Of a DNA stretch of 13,017 bases, positions 1-10,182 are shown in pieces. The first letter of the stretch is position 1. Each line of letters begins with the position of its first letter. Below the pieces are notes generated by a model that worked only from the letters and a program-made list of their open reading frames with translations, did no database searches and was not told where the DNA came from. This DNA is from Smittium mucronatum (Eukaryota; Kickxellomycota; Harpellomycetes; Harpellales; Legeriomycetaceae). Made by a program: the position numbers and the translations under genes. The stretch is taken from the NCBI GenBank assembly GCA_001953115.1, contig LSSL01004887.1, positions 1 to 13,017 of the forward strand. The letters are read 5' to 3'.

Positions 1-128
1 AGGCCTACAACTACATTATTTGGAGAGCCGTATGGGATACCGAAACCGGCATTGTGCATGGATAAAACCATAGTTGTGAGAGCGAAAGCGCAGAGACCTA
101 GAGGAGATGGGTCGGCGAATTTGGCCAT
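1..128 (-). CDS. Gpr1/Fun34/YaaH (SatP/Ato) family acetate/ammonium transporter, N-terminal part, cut by window edge
   Basis: The family are six-helix plasma-membrane proteins that take up acetate/succinate or export ammonium. The minus strand reads ATG then 42 codons and runs off the left edge. What is seen: a short hydrophilic start, the motif ADPSPLGL at residues 5-12, which matches the family signature NPAPLGL, then the first membrane helix with the family-like run FALTTMVLSMHNAG, then PNNVVVG, the usual lead-in to helix 2. The ATG has A at -3 and G at +4. The upstream frame holds no other ATG before a TAA at 234-236. Fungal relatives usually carry a longer hydrophilic N-terminus, so a further upstream exon is possible, although bacterial members start equally close to the motif. 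Codons favour C in third position (GCC, TTC, CTC, GAC), unlike the AT-ending codons of the protease gene in this window, which hints at high expression. The signature's Asn is Asp here. Family assignment is fairly firm; substrate is unknown. Confidence 0.8.
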   Translation of the reverse strand, partial: MAKFADPSPLGLCAFALTTMVLSMHNAGFGIPYGSPNNVVVG

Positions 129-271
129 TTTAGTGTATAGTTTGAAATATTTGTTTGAAGCTAAATAGAAATAAAATTTTGAAGAGGTTGAATTCCAAGA
201 ATCGGAGTGAATTAAGAATAATACAAAATTATATTAGTTTTCTAATGATCCTTTTTAGGGAATATACTGGT

Positions 272-280
272 TTATTTATA
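272..280 (-). promoter_or_regulatory. Candidate TATA box of the transporter gene
   Basis: The minus strand reads TATAAATAA about 145 bp upstream of the transporter ATG. Just upstream is a short GC-richer patch with an interrupted inverted repeat (GGTCTT at 290-295, AAGACC at 312-317). TATA-like strings are common by chance in AT-rich DNA. The match, orientation and distance support this one, but no transcript start can be seen. Confidence 0.35.
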
Positions 281-1436
281 CAATTTCCTGGTCTTTTAAA
301 GGTCGCACAATAAGACCGTGAGGAAGTAAGCAGGAAAATAAACCACAATTATAGTATAGAGAAAGAAAAATATTGGGAAGTGACTTGGTCAATGAATTTG
401 GTTGTTTCAAAAAAACTTTTATCGAAATTTAGGGGGGAGATAAGGTTTTTTTATCGCAAAGTAATTAAAGAATTCGATTAACTCTCAAAAAATGTGAAAA
501 TTCTGCATTTCCTTTCAGTCGTTTGACATCTTTTGGAATTATTTCAAATTTAAAAAAATTGGGGCTAACGTTTACTCGATCTTCAATACCCTATGGTGGG
601 GGTTTAGATAATAAGAAACGTTTTGGAAAGTGTGGCATTTGTTTGTTTTTCCAAATTTAGATAAATATTAGTTCTTCGCCAGCTCAGGCATGGCATCGGG
701 GTCGAATTATTCAAGCTATGGTGAATCATTTGATTTCAATTATTTCTCCCCCCTGTTTTTTAATATTTTTATTTAGCAATCTGAAACCGATGGGTTCTTT
801 TTGGACGGCCCCTTCCAGCTTTTGTTTTTATTTATCAATTAAGTTACCCTTTCCTGGTCACAGAAACTCTATTGCTTGAATTCTCAGCACTAATAAAAAC
901 AATGGCGTAAAGATTCCTGAATTCATCTATCTAATCCATTTTTATTGATTGTGTGACATAATTTTGATTTTATACCCAATCGTACTCTTTAATATTATCT
1001 AATCTCTACATAAAAGATCATATAAATATCTAATCATGACATAAATAATAGATGAAGGCGGTAGAAATTTTATAACCAATTGCATTTAATTGGTTTCTTG
1101 AACGATAGCAAAAAATTTTCAATTTAGAATTTCCAATAAATGTTTGCCATGACAACACATTTATCCTATAGTTACTTAATCCGTGTCTTATTATAAAATT
1201 GATTATCATATATTATTTGCTCCAACTGCGAAAAGAAAACATAATTTAATGTTGAATGGATGAATTATGAAAAAATGAAAAGTGATCTGCAAGATCGCCT
1301 TCGCGCAAATTATAAGTTCTGACTTCAAGGAAAATTTTTACTAAACTCGGAAAAAATAACCGCAATCGATCAACTAAATGATTTTCGTAGTTTGTTGATT
1401 CACCCTCTCAGGGCCAATTGTACAAAAATGGCACAT
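281..1436. other. Gene-free AT-rich stretch upstream of the transporter gene
   Basis: Both strands are broken by frequent stops, with no tRNA box-B motif and no recognisable coding region. It presumably includes the transporter's upstream control region. There is a short A/G-rich tract near 430-445 and a C-rich tract near 747-756. A 13-bp segment at 1403-1415 is an imperfect inverted match to 1754-1765 on the far side of the mobile element. Confidence 0.6.
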
Positions 1437-1445
1437 GTTCCTCTG

Positions 1446-1637
1446 GGTGTCAGGACTGAAGGCCTAATGGACATTTCGCCTACTGGACCAACCTATTAAA
1501 ATCCTAGACTAAAAAATAAAGAGTTCCAATGTAATATGCACTTTTTCTAAAAGCAATTAATCGAAAAACTTTAGTGGTCAAAAAGTAGGCGAAATGTCTT
1601 GGGGATAAATTGGAAATAGGCCTCCAGTCACGTCACC
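1446..1637. mobile_element. Short non-autonomous TIR element (MITE), Mutator-like, copy 1
   Basis: A 192-bp element. The left end (GGTGTCAGGACTGAAGGCC) and the inverted right end (GGTGACGTGACTGGAGGCC) agree at 17 of the outer 21 positions. A second inverted pair lies inside: ACATTTCGCCTACT near 1471-1484 and its exact complement near 1586-1600. Flanks GTTCCTCTG (1437-1445) and GTTTTTCTG (1638-1646) match at 7 of 9 positions, as expected for an aged 9-bp target-site duplication. There is no coding capacity. A near-identical copy lies at 11335-11543 in the same orientation. A 9-bp duplication and G-starting ends suggest the Mutator-like superfamily; Merlin-type elements are an alternative. The repeat itself is certain; the superfamily is inferred. 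Confidence 0.8.
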
Positions 1638-1646
1638 GTTTTTCTG

Positions 1647-4500
1647 TCAACACAAACGTTTTCTTTTGAATATGCTTGTATAATTGGATTATTTCCATTC
1701 ACCATCAATTATAATACGGTATATTTTTCAAGTAGGAGTTCAAATGGTTTTTAGGCCCGAGAGGGGTTAAGTGGTTTAATTACAACAAAATTCCAAAAAT
1801 AAAATATTAATAACGAATAAGTGAAATAATCAATGATACTGTGGAAGCTGAAGTTTCGTGTAAATTTTAACATGCATTAAAGTGATTGAACTGAAACTCC
1901 GTGAGTAAAAGGGTGTATTCCAGATATTTAATCAGTATAGTGAAAAATAAATAAAAATTGGCAAGACTTCATTTCCTCCACCACAATGAATCGCCTGTTA
2001 TCTTATCGGTGTTAATTGGCAAAAATAGTGTGCGATTTAAATATTCAGCGAATTATTGACCCCTTCATTGATTAGATATCCCACAATTGCTTCTCTGCCC
2101 CTTGAAAAACACGAATCAACAAAAATTTCTAAAATTCACTAAGAAAGCATCGTTCATGTAGGCATTCATAAAAATCTGTGATAATCAGCTTAATTTGCTA
2201 ATCAATATTGCAAAATATCTATTGGCCCATTAACCAGTTCAATAAAAATGGAGGTTTTTTATTGACTCCCAAAAAAGCGGAATTTGGACATGTGTGGATT
2301 TTTTATACTTTGTTTCATGGCTGTATAAAAAAAAGGGGTAGTTAAGGGAATCTTAATATATTTTAATCATCAGCTTTTAATGAAACAATGATCTATCTGT
2401 TTAAGATTAGATTAGGAAAATTTAATCTGAAACAAGATCAATATATATGATTTGAGTGGAGGGTGGGAGGCTGTGACAGGTGATAATCTGGAATCAACCA
2501 ATAAAATCAAAAACACTCAATACCTTTTAGTGGTTTATAAACATAATAACTTTGCAGTAAATAATGCCCTTTGCGAACATGGATTATTATTCCCGTCAAA
2601 TCTGCATCTCAGTTTATCCAACAACCAATCAACGTCCCAATATTTATTCCTTTCAGGTTTGGCATTACAAAAAATAATTCCAGCTTTTGGTTATTATAAA
2701 AGTAGAATAATTAATTGGCATTCATGGTTAGTTAAATATCATTAAATACCAAGTATAAAATCATGTGTTTCATAAATAGAGGATTAAAACATTCTTTTGC
2801 CAGGAAAAGATTAACAAAGATAATTGAGAAAGAGAAAGTATTCCTTAGCATAAAATTACCAATGCTCGTTATTTTCAAATGAACTGAATCCTCCAGAAAC
2901 CACTCACTCTAATTTATTCTTGAATATTTCGACGGGCAGTAGAGTGGATTCATAAATTAAAATTCCCATATGTAGGAGACTATTTGATGAGACGGGCACT
3001 TTATTCATGTCTATTTTTAATTTCCTTGTTAGGAAATATAAATTAAATGCAAAAATTGTCTGATCTTGGAAATAGGCCAATAAAAATGACTTTATTATCA
3101 AAATTTGAGCAATTTGCCAAAGCATTAGACCAATAAGCAGTAGCGTGATAAACTTGCAACAAAAGCTATTAAAACTAGTGTCATATTTACCGAATAATCT
3201 CCCATATATTCATAACATCACTCATTTTTGATAGAGTATAATGTAAAAAAATGATATGAAAGTAGAATTTTTGTATCAGTTCTATTACAGCCAGGAACAT
3301 TTCCAACAAAGACCTTATGCTTCAGAGAAAAAACGTTTAATGAACTTTAAAACGATGACTTTATGAGATAAGTTTTACATTTGGTTTATACTTATGTGTG
3401 CTGCAATGTAACTAATTAACTCTTTGATAAAAAAAACTCAAAATACATGATTTCTGAATCCCAGTTATCTCGAAATAGCACCATAAGCAAAAGAATTATT
3501 TCCCCCAAGCTCCTGATAAAGCTAGTTTTGACAACATCCAATCTCTGAAGGACTGGTCCATGCTTCAGTCTCATGACTAAATAAAATCTCAGACCTCTTT
3601 TGGAATCTTATCCAATTATTATTTTTTGGAACCTGTTTAATTCTTTTTTTGGTTAATTCTTTTAGGAACAGCCATCCCGCTAATCATATGGTCTGTTCGT
3701 GTACGCCGTAGATATTCCATTTATTAACCCTTCTAGGATGCAAGTTTGCATGCAATTCGACCTTTCATTAATAGAAAACATCCATTTATATGCATTAAAT
3801 AGGTGGCCAATGCAGATACATAGCTGAAATTAGCAATCTTGCACAATCCTATAATAAATTTGAGCATTGGCCAGCTCTCGGACTTTCAACACTTGGAAGA
3901 TTAATAATACATTTCAAAAAACTTGTTTCCGGCTTGATAGCTCTTAGTTCTCTTAATTTTGCAAGTGGAAAAATGACATTAATTTTTCGGTCAGTTCAAG
4001 CATTTGATTTCAAATAGAAATTTGCAGGTAGTTCAACTCCATCCACCGCCGAATATAACATTAATGATTTCACTAAAGTCCTAGTATATTTTCTGGCCTG
4101 GAAAGGAATATCTCCCCCACGATCAGCAGCATTTAATCATCATCCATTCTTCAGCTTTTATTAATAGCTTGCTTCATATAAATAATTGGGCTATATTCAG
4201 CTTGTTTGCTTTTTTAAACATTTAGTTACAATTTATAAAGCATACCCTTGGTTCTTTAACTATGATATACTAAAATATACCATTATATTATGGCCAATAA
4301 CCAATAATTTATAATCCATATGATTGATTACATTAAATTTCACATATCATTCCAATTTATTTGACTAATGGACTCCTAAAAATGTTGAAATATATGTAAA
4401 TATTACTCACTAGACTTTAAACAGTTAAGAAATCTGGGCTTTTTGGCACGGAAAAAACTGGAAACACAATTTTAGCATCGGATCAGAATGTGATATACCA
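1647..4500. other. Long gene-free AT-rich stretch
   Basis: No reading frame here resembles a protein I recognise. The longest open frame (2452-2745, plus, 97 codons) begins at TTG, has no homology I can see and no coding-like composition, so I treat it as chance. Small marks: a TTGCATGCAA palindrome near 3747-3756, and an inverted partner of 1403-1415 at 1754-1765. Spliced genes with short exons cannot be excluded by eye. Confidence 0.55.
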
Positions 4501-4540
4501 CCCACCCCCACCCCCTTCCCCAAACCCCGCTGAGCTCAGC
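4501..4540. other. C/G-rich island: minus-strand G-quadruplex motif joined to a perfect 12-bp palindrome
   Basis: On the plus strand, C runs of 3, 5, 5, 4 and 4 are separated by A, A, TT and AAA (4501-4528). The minus strand therefore carries five G runs of at least three with loops of 1-3 bases, a strong quadruplex pattern. Directly after comes GCTGAGCTCAGC (4529-4540), a perfect palindrome. The island stands alone in AT-rich DNA. Its function is unknown. Confidence 0.7.
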
Positions 4541-4817
4541 AGGAATACATTTATTTGCTGGAATCCTAACTTTGAATTTTCATTCCTATCTGAGTGATTG
4601 GTAAAATTTGCCAATTATAGATAAGTACTGTTAATATTTTATTTTTGTTTTGGAAACCAAACAGCATTGATAAGAACTGAATTTTGTAAGGGTCAAGAAC
4701 CAATTATATTCCCTGAAAATATATGCTGTTGCTATTATGTAAACCATATGGCTTTGTATGGATGATTCTCGTAGACTATGTATTAGAGTTGGGTTTAATT
4801 TCGACACAACCTGGAAT

Positions 4818-4862
4818 CTCCCCCCTCTCCCCAAAAAAAGGTGAAAAAAAAGGAAAAGGAAA
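4818..4862. repeat. Adjoining polypyrimidine and polypurine tracts
   Basis: About 15 C/T bases (CTCCCCCCTCTCCCC) are followed at once by about 30 almost pure A/G bases. This strand asymmetry makes low-complexity sequence that could form unusual structure. No gene-related role is visible. Confidence 0.5.
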
Positions 4863-5878
4863 TATTTTTTTCTCAGTCAATTTTTTATATGATGTTATCA
4901 GATAAAGCTAGACTTGAACAGGTTCACCAAAAAAACTCCTAACCTCCAAACTCATCCTTAGATCTATACTGAGATCAGAAAAAATGAATAAATTGGGCGA
5001 GATGTCTTTTCTATTCGTTTAGCTAATGATTTTTATTTTCTGATTGTGTCTAAAAGAGATTAAAGATAATATATCTTGATCATTTACAATCCGCATCCTT
5101 TCAGATATATTACATCCTTTATTTACTTTCAATTAACGCTACGTAACGCACAAGTTGACTTTTTTTAGGGTATCTTGTTAATAATACTATGGATATTCCT
5201 GTAACGTTGAACCCCGAAATGTCAATACCTAGAGGATATAGAATATCTCATAAATACACCTAATGATTTTAAAAAAGTATTTCTTAACTAAAAAGAAAGT
5301 GGATTAAGTGTAGTAGGAAAAAAAATTATTATATCTTTATTCTGAAAAATAGATGAAAATCAGCTATTTTCTTTAGACGCATTTAGAATCAAAAATTGAA
5401 TCCTCCCATATCTTTTAAATTAGTATTTTAGATCATTATATTTAAATATAAACATACATTAAATATCTGTATGAAATATAACGATTTTTATTCCTGCTTG
5501 GACTATACTTTTTATGAGTAAATGACGTATCATACTATAAAAATGCAAACTGAATTCTGATAAGAGTCTCAATGTTGCTTTCTGCTGTTTAAAAATCCAC
5601 TAATCTACTCCATTCCATCTTTTAAAGCTTTAATCAGTTCTTTTTTTTTTATTAAACACGAAAAATTATCTTTATGGCATTAATCCAGATCTATTTTCTA
5701 CAAAATTGTTGGATATATTTATATTCCTTACTAAATTTAAAACAAGCTTTTACCAACCCAGAGGAGTTAAGAATTGTTAAATAAGAACGTCAAGCAGTGA
5801 GTCTTCCTTATAAAAAGATCATCCTCATAATCTATAACCTATCTGCAGGATTATTGACAAGGAAACTAAATTAACCGA

Positions 5879-5896
5879 ATATATATATATATATAT
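5879..5896. repeat. (AT)9 microsatellite
   Basis: Nine uninterrupted AT units in the downstream intergenic DNA. Confidence 0.9.
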
Positions 5897-6576
5897 TGAT
5901 AGAACATTTCCTCAAACTGTATATAATATGTATAAGACTAGAAGTTGAAAATAGCTTCCGATTTAGCTAGCTTTTTAGTTACCGTACAGCAGAAAGTCTC
6001 CCAAAAGCTTTACAAATTTAGCAAATCTAGGTCTATCATAATAGAATAACAACAAAACAAGGTATTGTTGAGCCCAATAGTCCTAATTTAAAAATTTGGG
6101 CCTTGAAATTACTCTTAACACCAAACGCATAACCAGAACTCTGAAAACAATATAAACTAAGATGAATTTCAATAACTTTTCCTGCTCCAAATTTTTTATG
6201 TTAAACGATTGCTGTATATCTAGGTTTATGATAATTTTGCTTTGTAAGTAAATTTTATTCTAACCCTTTGAGGGCGTTTGAGATTATTTCCAGCTGAAAA
6301 ATAGTGATATCTTGATGAAATTGGGGACAAGGTCTAAAAAAATCACCTTCCAGAATCTAAAACCATAACTAAGACTTTAATTATAGACTCAAGATTTTTT
6401 AGAAAATACTTAACATTAGCTGGAATCGGAATCTAACTAAATTCTCTTAACTCCGAAAAATTTATAAGTTCGATTATCTATAAATTACTACTTTACTCGG
6501 ATAATTTGGTGTTTTAAACCAGTATAATATGGATCTTGGATCAAAAATCATCTTATATATTCAGTTAAATTCATGT

Positions 6577-6586
6577 TTTATTTATT
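6577..6586 (-). terminator. Candidate polyadenylation signal for NMA111
   Basis: The minus strand carries two overlapping AATAAA hexamers, about 175 bp past the stop codon. These are the first exact hexamers after the stop. Fungal genes often use looser signals, so the true cleavage site may be nearer. Confidence 0.3.
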
Positions 6587-6758
6587 TTTTATACTTCAAA
6601 TCATGGTGAATTTAATTCTGTAAATACCATAGAATACAAACTCCATTCATAAATTTAGTGCCATAAATCTATTTAAAATTATTCTAAAGTTTAGACAGTC
6701 TGAAATAAATTGATACAAAAACTAACAAAAATTGAAAATTGAAAGTGGAAAAATGAAA

Positions 6759-9700
6759 TCAGATATTGACGTTTTCTAAGCCTATTTCACATTTCCATAA
6801 TTTAGAACTTTCAGATAAATAATGGAATATTGTAGGATAATAATGTTCATCCAATTTCATGCTTATTATTCGGGAGGCCCCAAAATAATCAACAACAGTA
6901 AGTCTAGTAAATTCACCTGGCGAATGAGATAAGTCCTTAAAAGACTCTTCATCACTGGATGGAGTGTTTTTATGATTTGAAATAGAAAATTTATCAGTTA
7001 AAGTGTCGCTATTTTCATTATTTACTCTTTGCTTTAGCACTTTAATGAAGTCAAATATGGTGTATACACGTATTCCGTCAATGTGAGTTATGAAAGTCCT
7101 AGGATCTAGCTCATAACTGTCGGATGGGGATCCAAATGATACAAATAAGACATAAATCATAGATGGTAGCGTTTTAACACACTCATGAACAGGTCTATGT
7201 GGTGTTTGTAAGATTGAGCCTGCCCATTCAAGGAAAAACGAAGTTTCAATGTTCGGAAGAATGGTCGTGGGAACATTTACGGCAAGCATTTTTCCATCTC
7301 TCAATATATCCAAAAATACTGAAGATTTATCATGTATGACTGATACCTGTTTGATGTTAGTAACATATTTTCCATCGATTTTAACTAATATATCTCCCGT
7401 TTTGAGTAGTTCGGAGGCTTGACTAGTTACACTAAGAAGAGTATCTACCTTGTAAAATTTAGGTTCGCCATTACATGCTAAATCTACTTCAGAAATAACA
7501 GTCTCATCCATACCTAAGGACCTTGCCAAATATGGAGCCAATTCTGATATATCCACATCCAAAGATCTTACAACGATGTCATCACCAGATTTAATGCTTT
7601 CCAAAAATATTTTAATTGATGATATATCTAGACCTGCTAGTTTTTCTAAATCATGTCCTTCATTGTCTTGGTAAGAGTAGCTAAGTAACAGGGCTGTCAC
7701 TAAACCATTCTCGTCACAAAATATACCTCCAGATCTCGAAACATCATCTTCCAGAAAAATAGCTTCTGTATTGATTGAACGCCATCTAGGGGGGTGACAC
7801 ATCTTAGTTTCAAAGATTTTTTTGTAAGCGACATTAGTTTTTCTAACGACTGGCCCATTATCTCTGTCAAATGATATTATCGTTGTAGAATCACCTTGAT
7901 TTAGAATCCTTTTACCATCATAATACTCGGGACTCATCTGAAGATTTGTCAGTTGTGAGCAAATTATATGATTTGGGTTATATTTTATAATAGCCACGTT
8001 GTACACAGGGTGTAAATAAAAAACCCGGGCTGTGATGGATGTGGAATTAGAAAACGTGATATTAATATCTCCTGCAGATAACATGACAGTGTTTCTATCA
8101 CAGAGAACAAGTCCTTGGTCTTTATCAATGATATAACCTGGGCCATAATACCTATTACAGGGTATATTTTCGAGCATAAAAGGCGCGTCGAAATCTATAT
8201 AAACAACACTAAATATATGCATATTAGCAGGTTTTATAACATTTCTTTTCTTAGAAAAGTGAACAGCTAGTGGTTTATGAAGATCGGATCTAACGGGCCT
8301 ATTAAGAGGCTTGTAATCCCACAAACCTGTTTCATGATTTCTAGTGACCATTTGAAATGGGAACCAGTCAGTAGTCACATCCATTGTTGAGACAATTTCT
8401 CTAAAGCTGCTTTCTACGGGGTAATACTTGACAGGAACTTTTGAGCCATATGTGAGAGAACTTATTGCTTCTACAAAGTCTTCGATGTTGATTATCTTTC
8501 TATTGTTTAGGCTAGTAATTATATGATATCTTTGAATTTCAGCAGAGTTAAGAGTGTGTCCTGATTTTGAAACCATGACTCCTTTTACCGGAACGTTGTA
8601 ACTTCTGGCCACTTGATATGATAAATCATGAACTATACCACCACCAACTTCAACTAGCCTAGAAGTTGTTATAGAATATAGATCTTGAACCTTACAAGAT
8701 AAAGACAGAAGTGACTTGTTTCTAAGAACAACAAAAGATATACTTCTATTCACATTACGGTTTAAAGCACGATCTATATCGAGAAAGTGTATCAAAGGAG
8801 TCTCATTAATTGATATAATAATATCCCCAGGATAAAGAAGGTTGTTGGCTGGACCCTCAGGCAAAACGGTCTTCACCGACAACATTCCAATATCGCTGGG
8901 GAATTTTTTCCTAAAGAGTTTTTCGACCTCATAGGTCAATCCCAATCTTCTTAAAATGTCATAGGATTGATATATGAATTCTACTTGGAGAGTTCCTCTG
9001 GGTATTGGCTCACCATTTAATAAATGGTTTAAAGCGACCTCGACCTGATTTAAAGGGAGATAAAAAGCGGAATTTGAGTCATTAGAGCTTCCGGCATTCA
9101 AAGCCACGGCATTCCCGCCAATTTCCAACACAGGAGAGCCTGAAGAACCGCCACTAGTTCCGGTTGAGGCCTGGTAGTAGAATGTGTTAAAATCGTTATA
9201 ATTACCTATACCATATTCTGGTGAACTGATAAATTTTAATTAGCATTAATACTATCAAAGATTTTTTATAAAAAAAAAAGATAAGAGATTTTGTATATTA
9301 CTGTCTATCGAGTCTTGCTAGGGTTCCAGAAGATATAGACAATTTTTCGTTGCTGTCATTTCCAACAACGCGTATATCAAGACCAACTTTAGCTAAATGA
9401 GGGGCTAATTTGATTTCGACTATTTGAGTGAATTTCACTTTTGTTGGATCAAATTTAAAGAAACCGAAATCATGTACCGGGTCATAATAAATCGGCATAA
9501 GATCGACGGCTTCATAATTATAAAAAATAGCCTCAGAGACTGTAGGACCGGGGCCTACTACATGTCGATTTGATAAAATGATGCCGTTTTCTGAATTGAC
9601 AATGAAACCAGTAGCATAACTATTATATGAATGTTCTGTATCAAACGCTCTGACACCCCTAGTTTTAATAGACACTATGGCTTTCATAGAATTTTGTAAT

Positions 9701-10104
9701 GTTTCATCCCAGGTGTTGATTTTGGAAAAATCGGCATTTTCTCCCTGAATAATTTCAAATAACTGTTTTTCCTCCTCTAAATTGGAATTATAATCAGAGG
9801 GGATTTCGCTTCTAAAAAGGCTCTCTAAATTATTAAAGCTACATGGTGTATTGGGATTGGAGGGCATTTTTGTTTCATTATAAAGAATTTCAGAGTCAAT
9901 ATCTTGACTTGATTTGGCCTCCCATAAATAATCCTTTCCTAAATCTTTATCTCCCAAATTTGCGCTCAACCCCGAATTCAGCTCTTTTTTTAATCTTCTA
10001 GTTTGCTCATATTCAAATTTAGCGAATTTTTCTTTTTCAAAAATCTCAATACTATCATTTTCGCCAACTCTATCTATGAGCCCATTATTGCTTATAAAAC
10101 CCAT
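6759..10104 (-). CDS. NMA111: Nma111-type nuclear HtrA serine protease with PDZ domains, two exons
   Basis: Join of 9302-10104 and 6759-9225; 1089 residues (the yeast protein is about 1000). The family is a nuclear HtrA-like protease linked to apoptosis and stress responses. Domains: acidic N-terminal extension (1 to about 135) with basic cluster RRLKK (36-40). Active trypsin-like domain, about 136-335: His181 in SNRHVVGPGP, Asp212 in HDFGFFKFDP, Ser296 in GGSSGSPV. PDZ at about 383-459, PDZ-like at about 479-539. Second trypsin-like domain, about 604-779, has lost His (Asn646) and Asp (Asn677) but keeps a Ser (766). PDZ at about 849-919; C-terminal PDZ at about 936-1064, interrupted by a Ser/Asn/Asp-rich insert at about 1001-1039. 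The ATG has A at -3 and G at +4, with an in-frame TAA 12 codons upstream and no earlier ATG. Reading exon 2 alone from the GTG at 9131 would drop the catalytic serine. Plant DEG7 shares the layout, but a fungal source fits better. No frameshift was seen. Confidence 0.93.
9226..9301 (-). other. Spliceosomal intron of NMA111 (76 bp)
   Basis: Donor GTAATAT, branch site GCTAAT (9244-9239, branch A about 14 nt before the acceptor), acceptor TTTATCAG. Exon 1 ends with two bases (CA) of a codon that exon 2 completes with T, giving His268. The spliced protein then reads DRHSPEYGIGNYNDFNTFYY, which matches the conserved family stretch leading to the catalytic serine. Unspliced, the frame stops at once at 9298-9300. 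The next AG (ending at 9218) would break the frame. Confidence 0.9.
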
Positions 10105-10174
10105 GATCTTATTGCCTAAATTTTCGAAATATATAAATTAAAAATCTTTTATTATAAATTCACCAACAGGAAAG

Positions 10175-10182
10175 ATATATAG
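10175..10182 (-). promoter_or_regulatory. Possible TATA-like element upstream of NMA111
   Basis: The minus strand reads CTATATAT about 70 bp before the ATG. A second TATA-like string (TTTATATATTT) sits nearer, around 10124-10135. In DNA this AT-rich either may be chance. Confidence 0.2.

Larger units (their letters stand above)
4541..6576. other. Gene-free AT-rich stretch downstream of the protease gene
   Basis: No supported gene. It contains a pyrimidine tract (4818-4832) followed directly by a purine-rich tract to about 4862, a T10 run at 5641-5650 and an (AT)9 microsatellite at 5879-5896. Overlapping 60-70-codon open frames on both strands near 4630-4900 are low-complexity and not protein-like. 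Confidence 0.55.

Noticed and set aside
289..325. Compact tRNA-like or structured RNA near the transporter promoter
   Set aside because: Only a 6-bp stem (GGTCTT/AAGACC). No box A or box B and no cloverleaf.
2452..2745. 97-codon plus-strand open frame
   Set aside because: It begins at TTG rather than ATG, resembles no family I know, and lies in AT-rich DNA with no promoter or splice context. Frames of this length arise by chance.
2904..3125. 73-codon minus-strand open frame
   Set aside because: Short, compositionally like translated AT-rich intergenic DNA, no recognisable motif.
1755..3740. piggyBac-like ends (GGGGTTAA near 1763, TTAACCC near 3725)
   Set aside because: The two motifs face the wrong way to bound one element, and no partner ends or transposase frame were found.
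4631..4905. Overlapping open frames on both strands (67 and 60 codons)
   Set aside because: They overlap on opposite strands and run through the polypyrimidine/polypurine tract. Neither looks like a protein.
4990..5010. Possible third MITE fragment (GGGCGAGATGTCTT resembles the inner motif)
   Set aside because: Only about 12 of 14 bases match, and neither ends nor other element parts are nearby.
9218..9226. Alternative 3' splice site at CACCAG
   Set aside because: Using this AG shifts exon 2 by eight bases, breaks the frame and removes residues aligned with the conserved family stretch.
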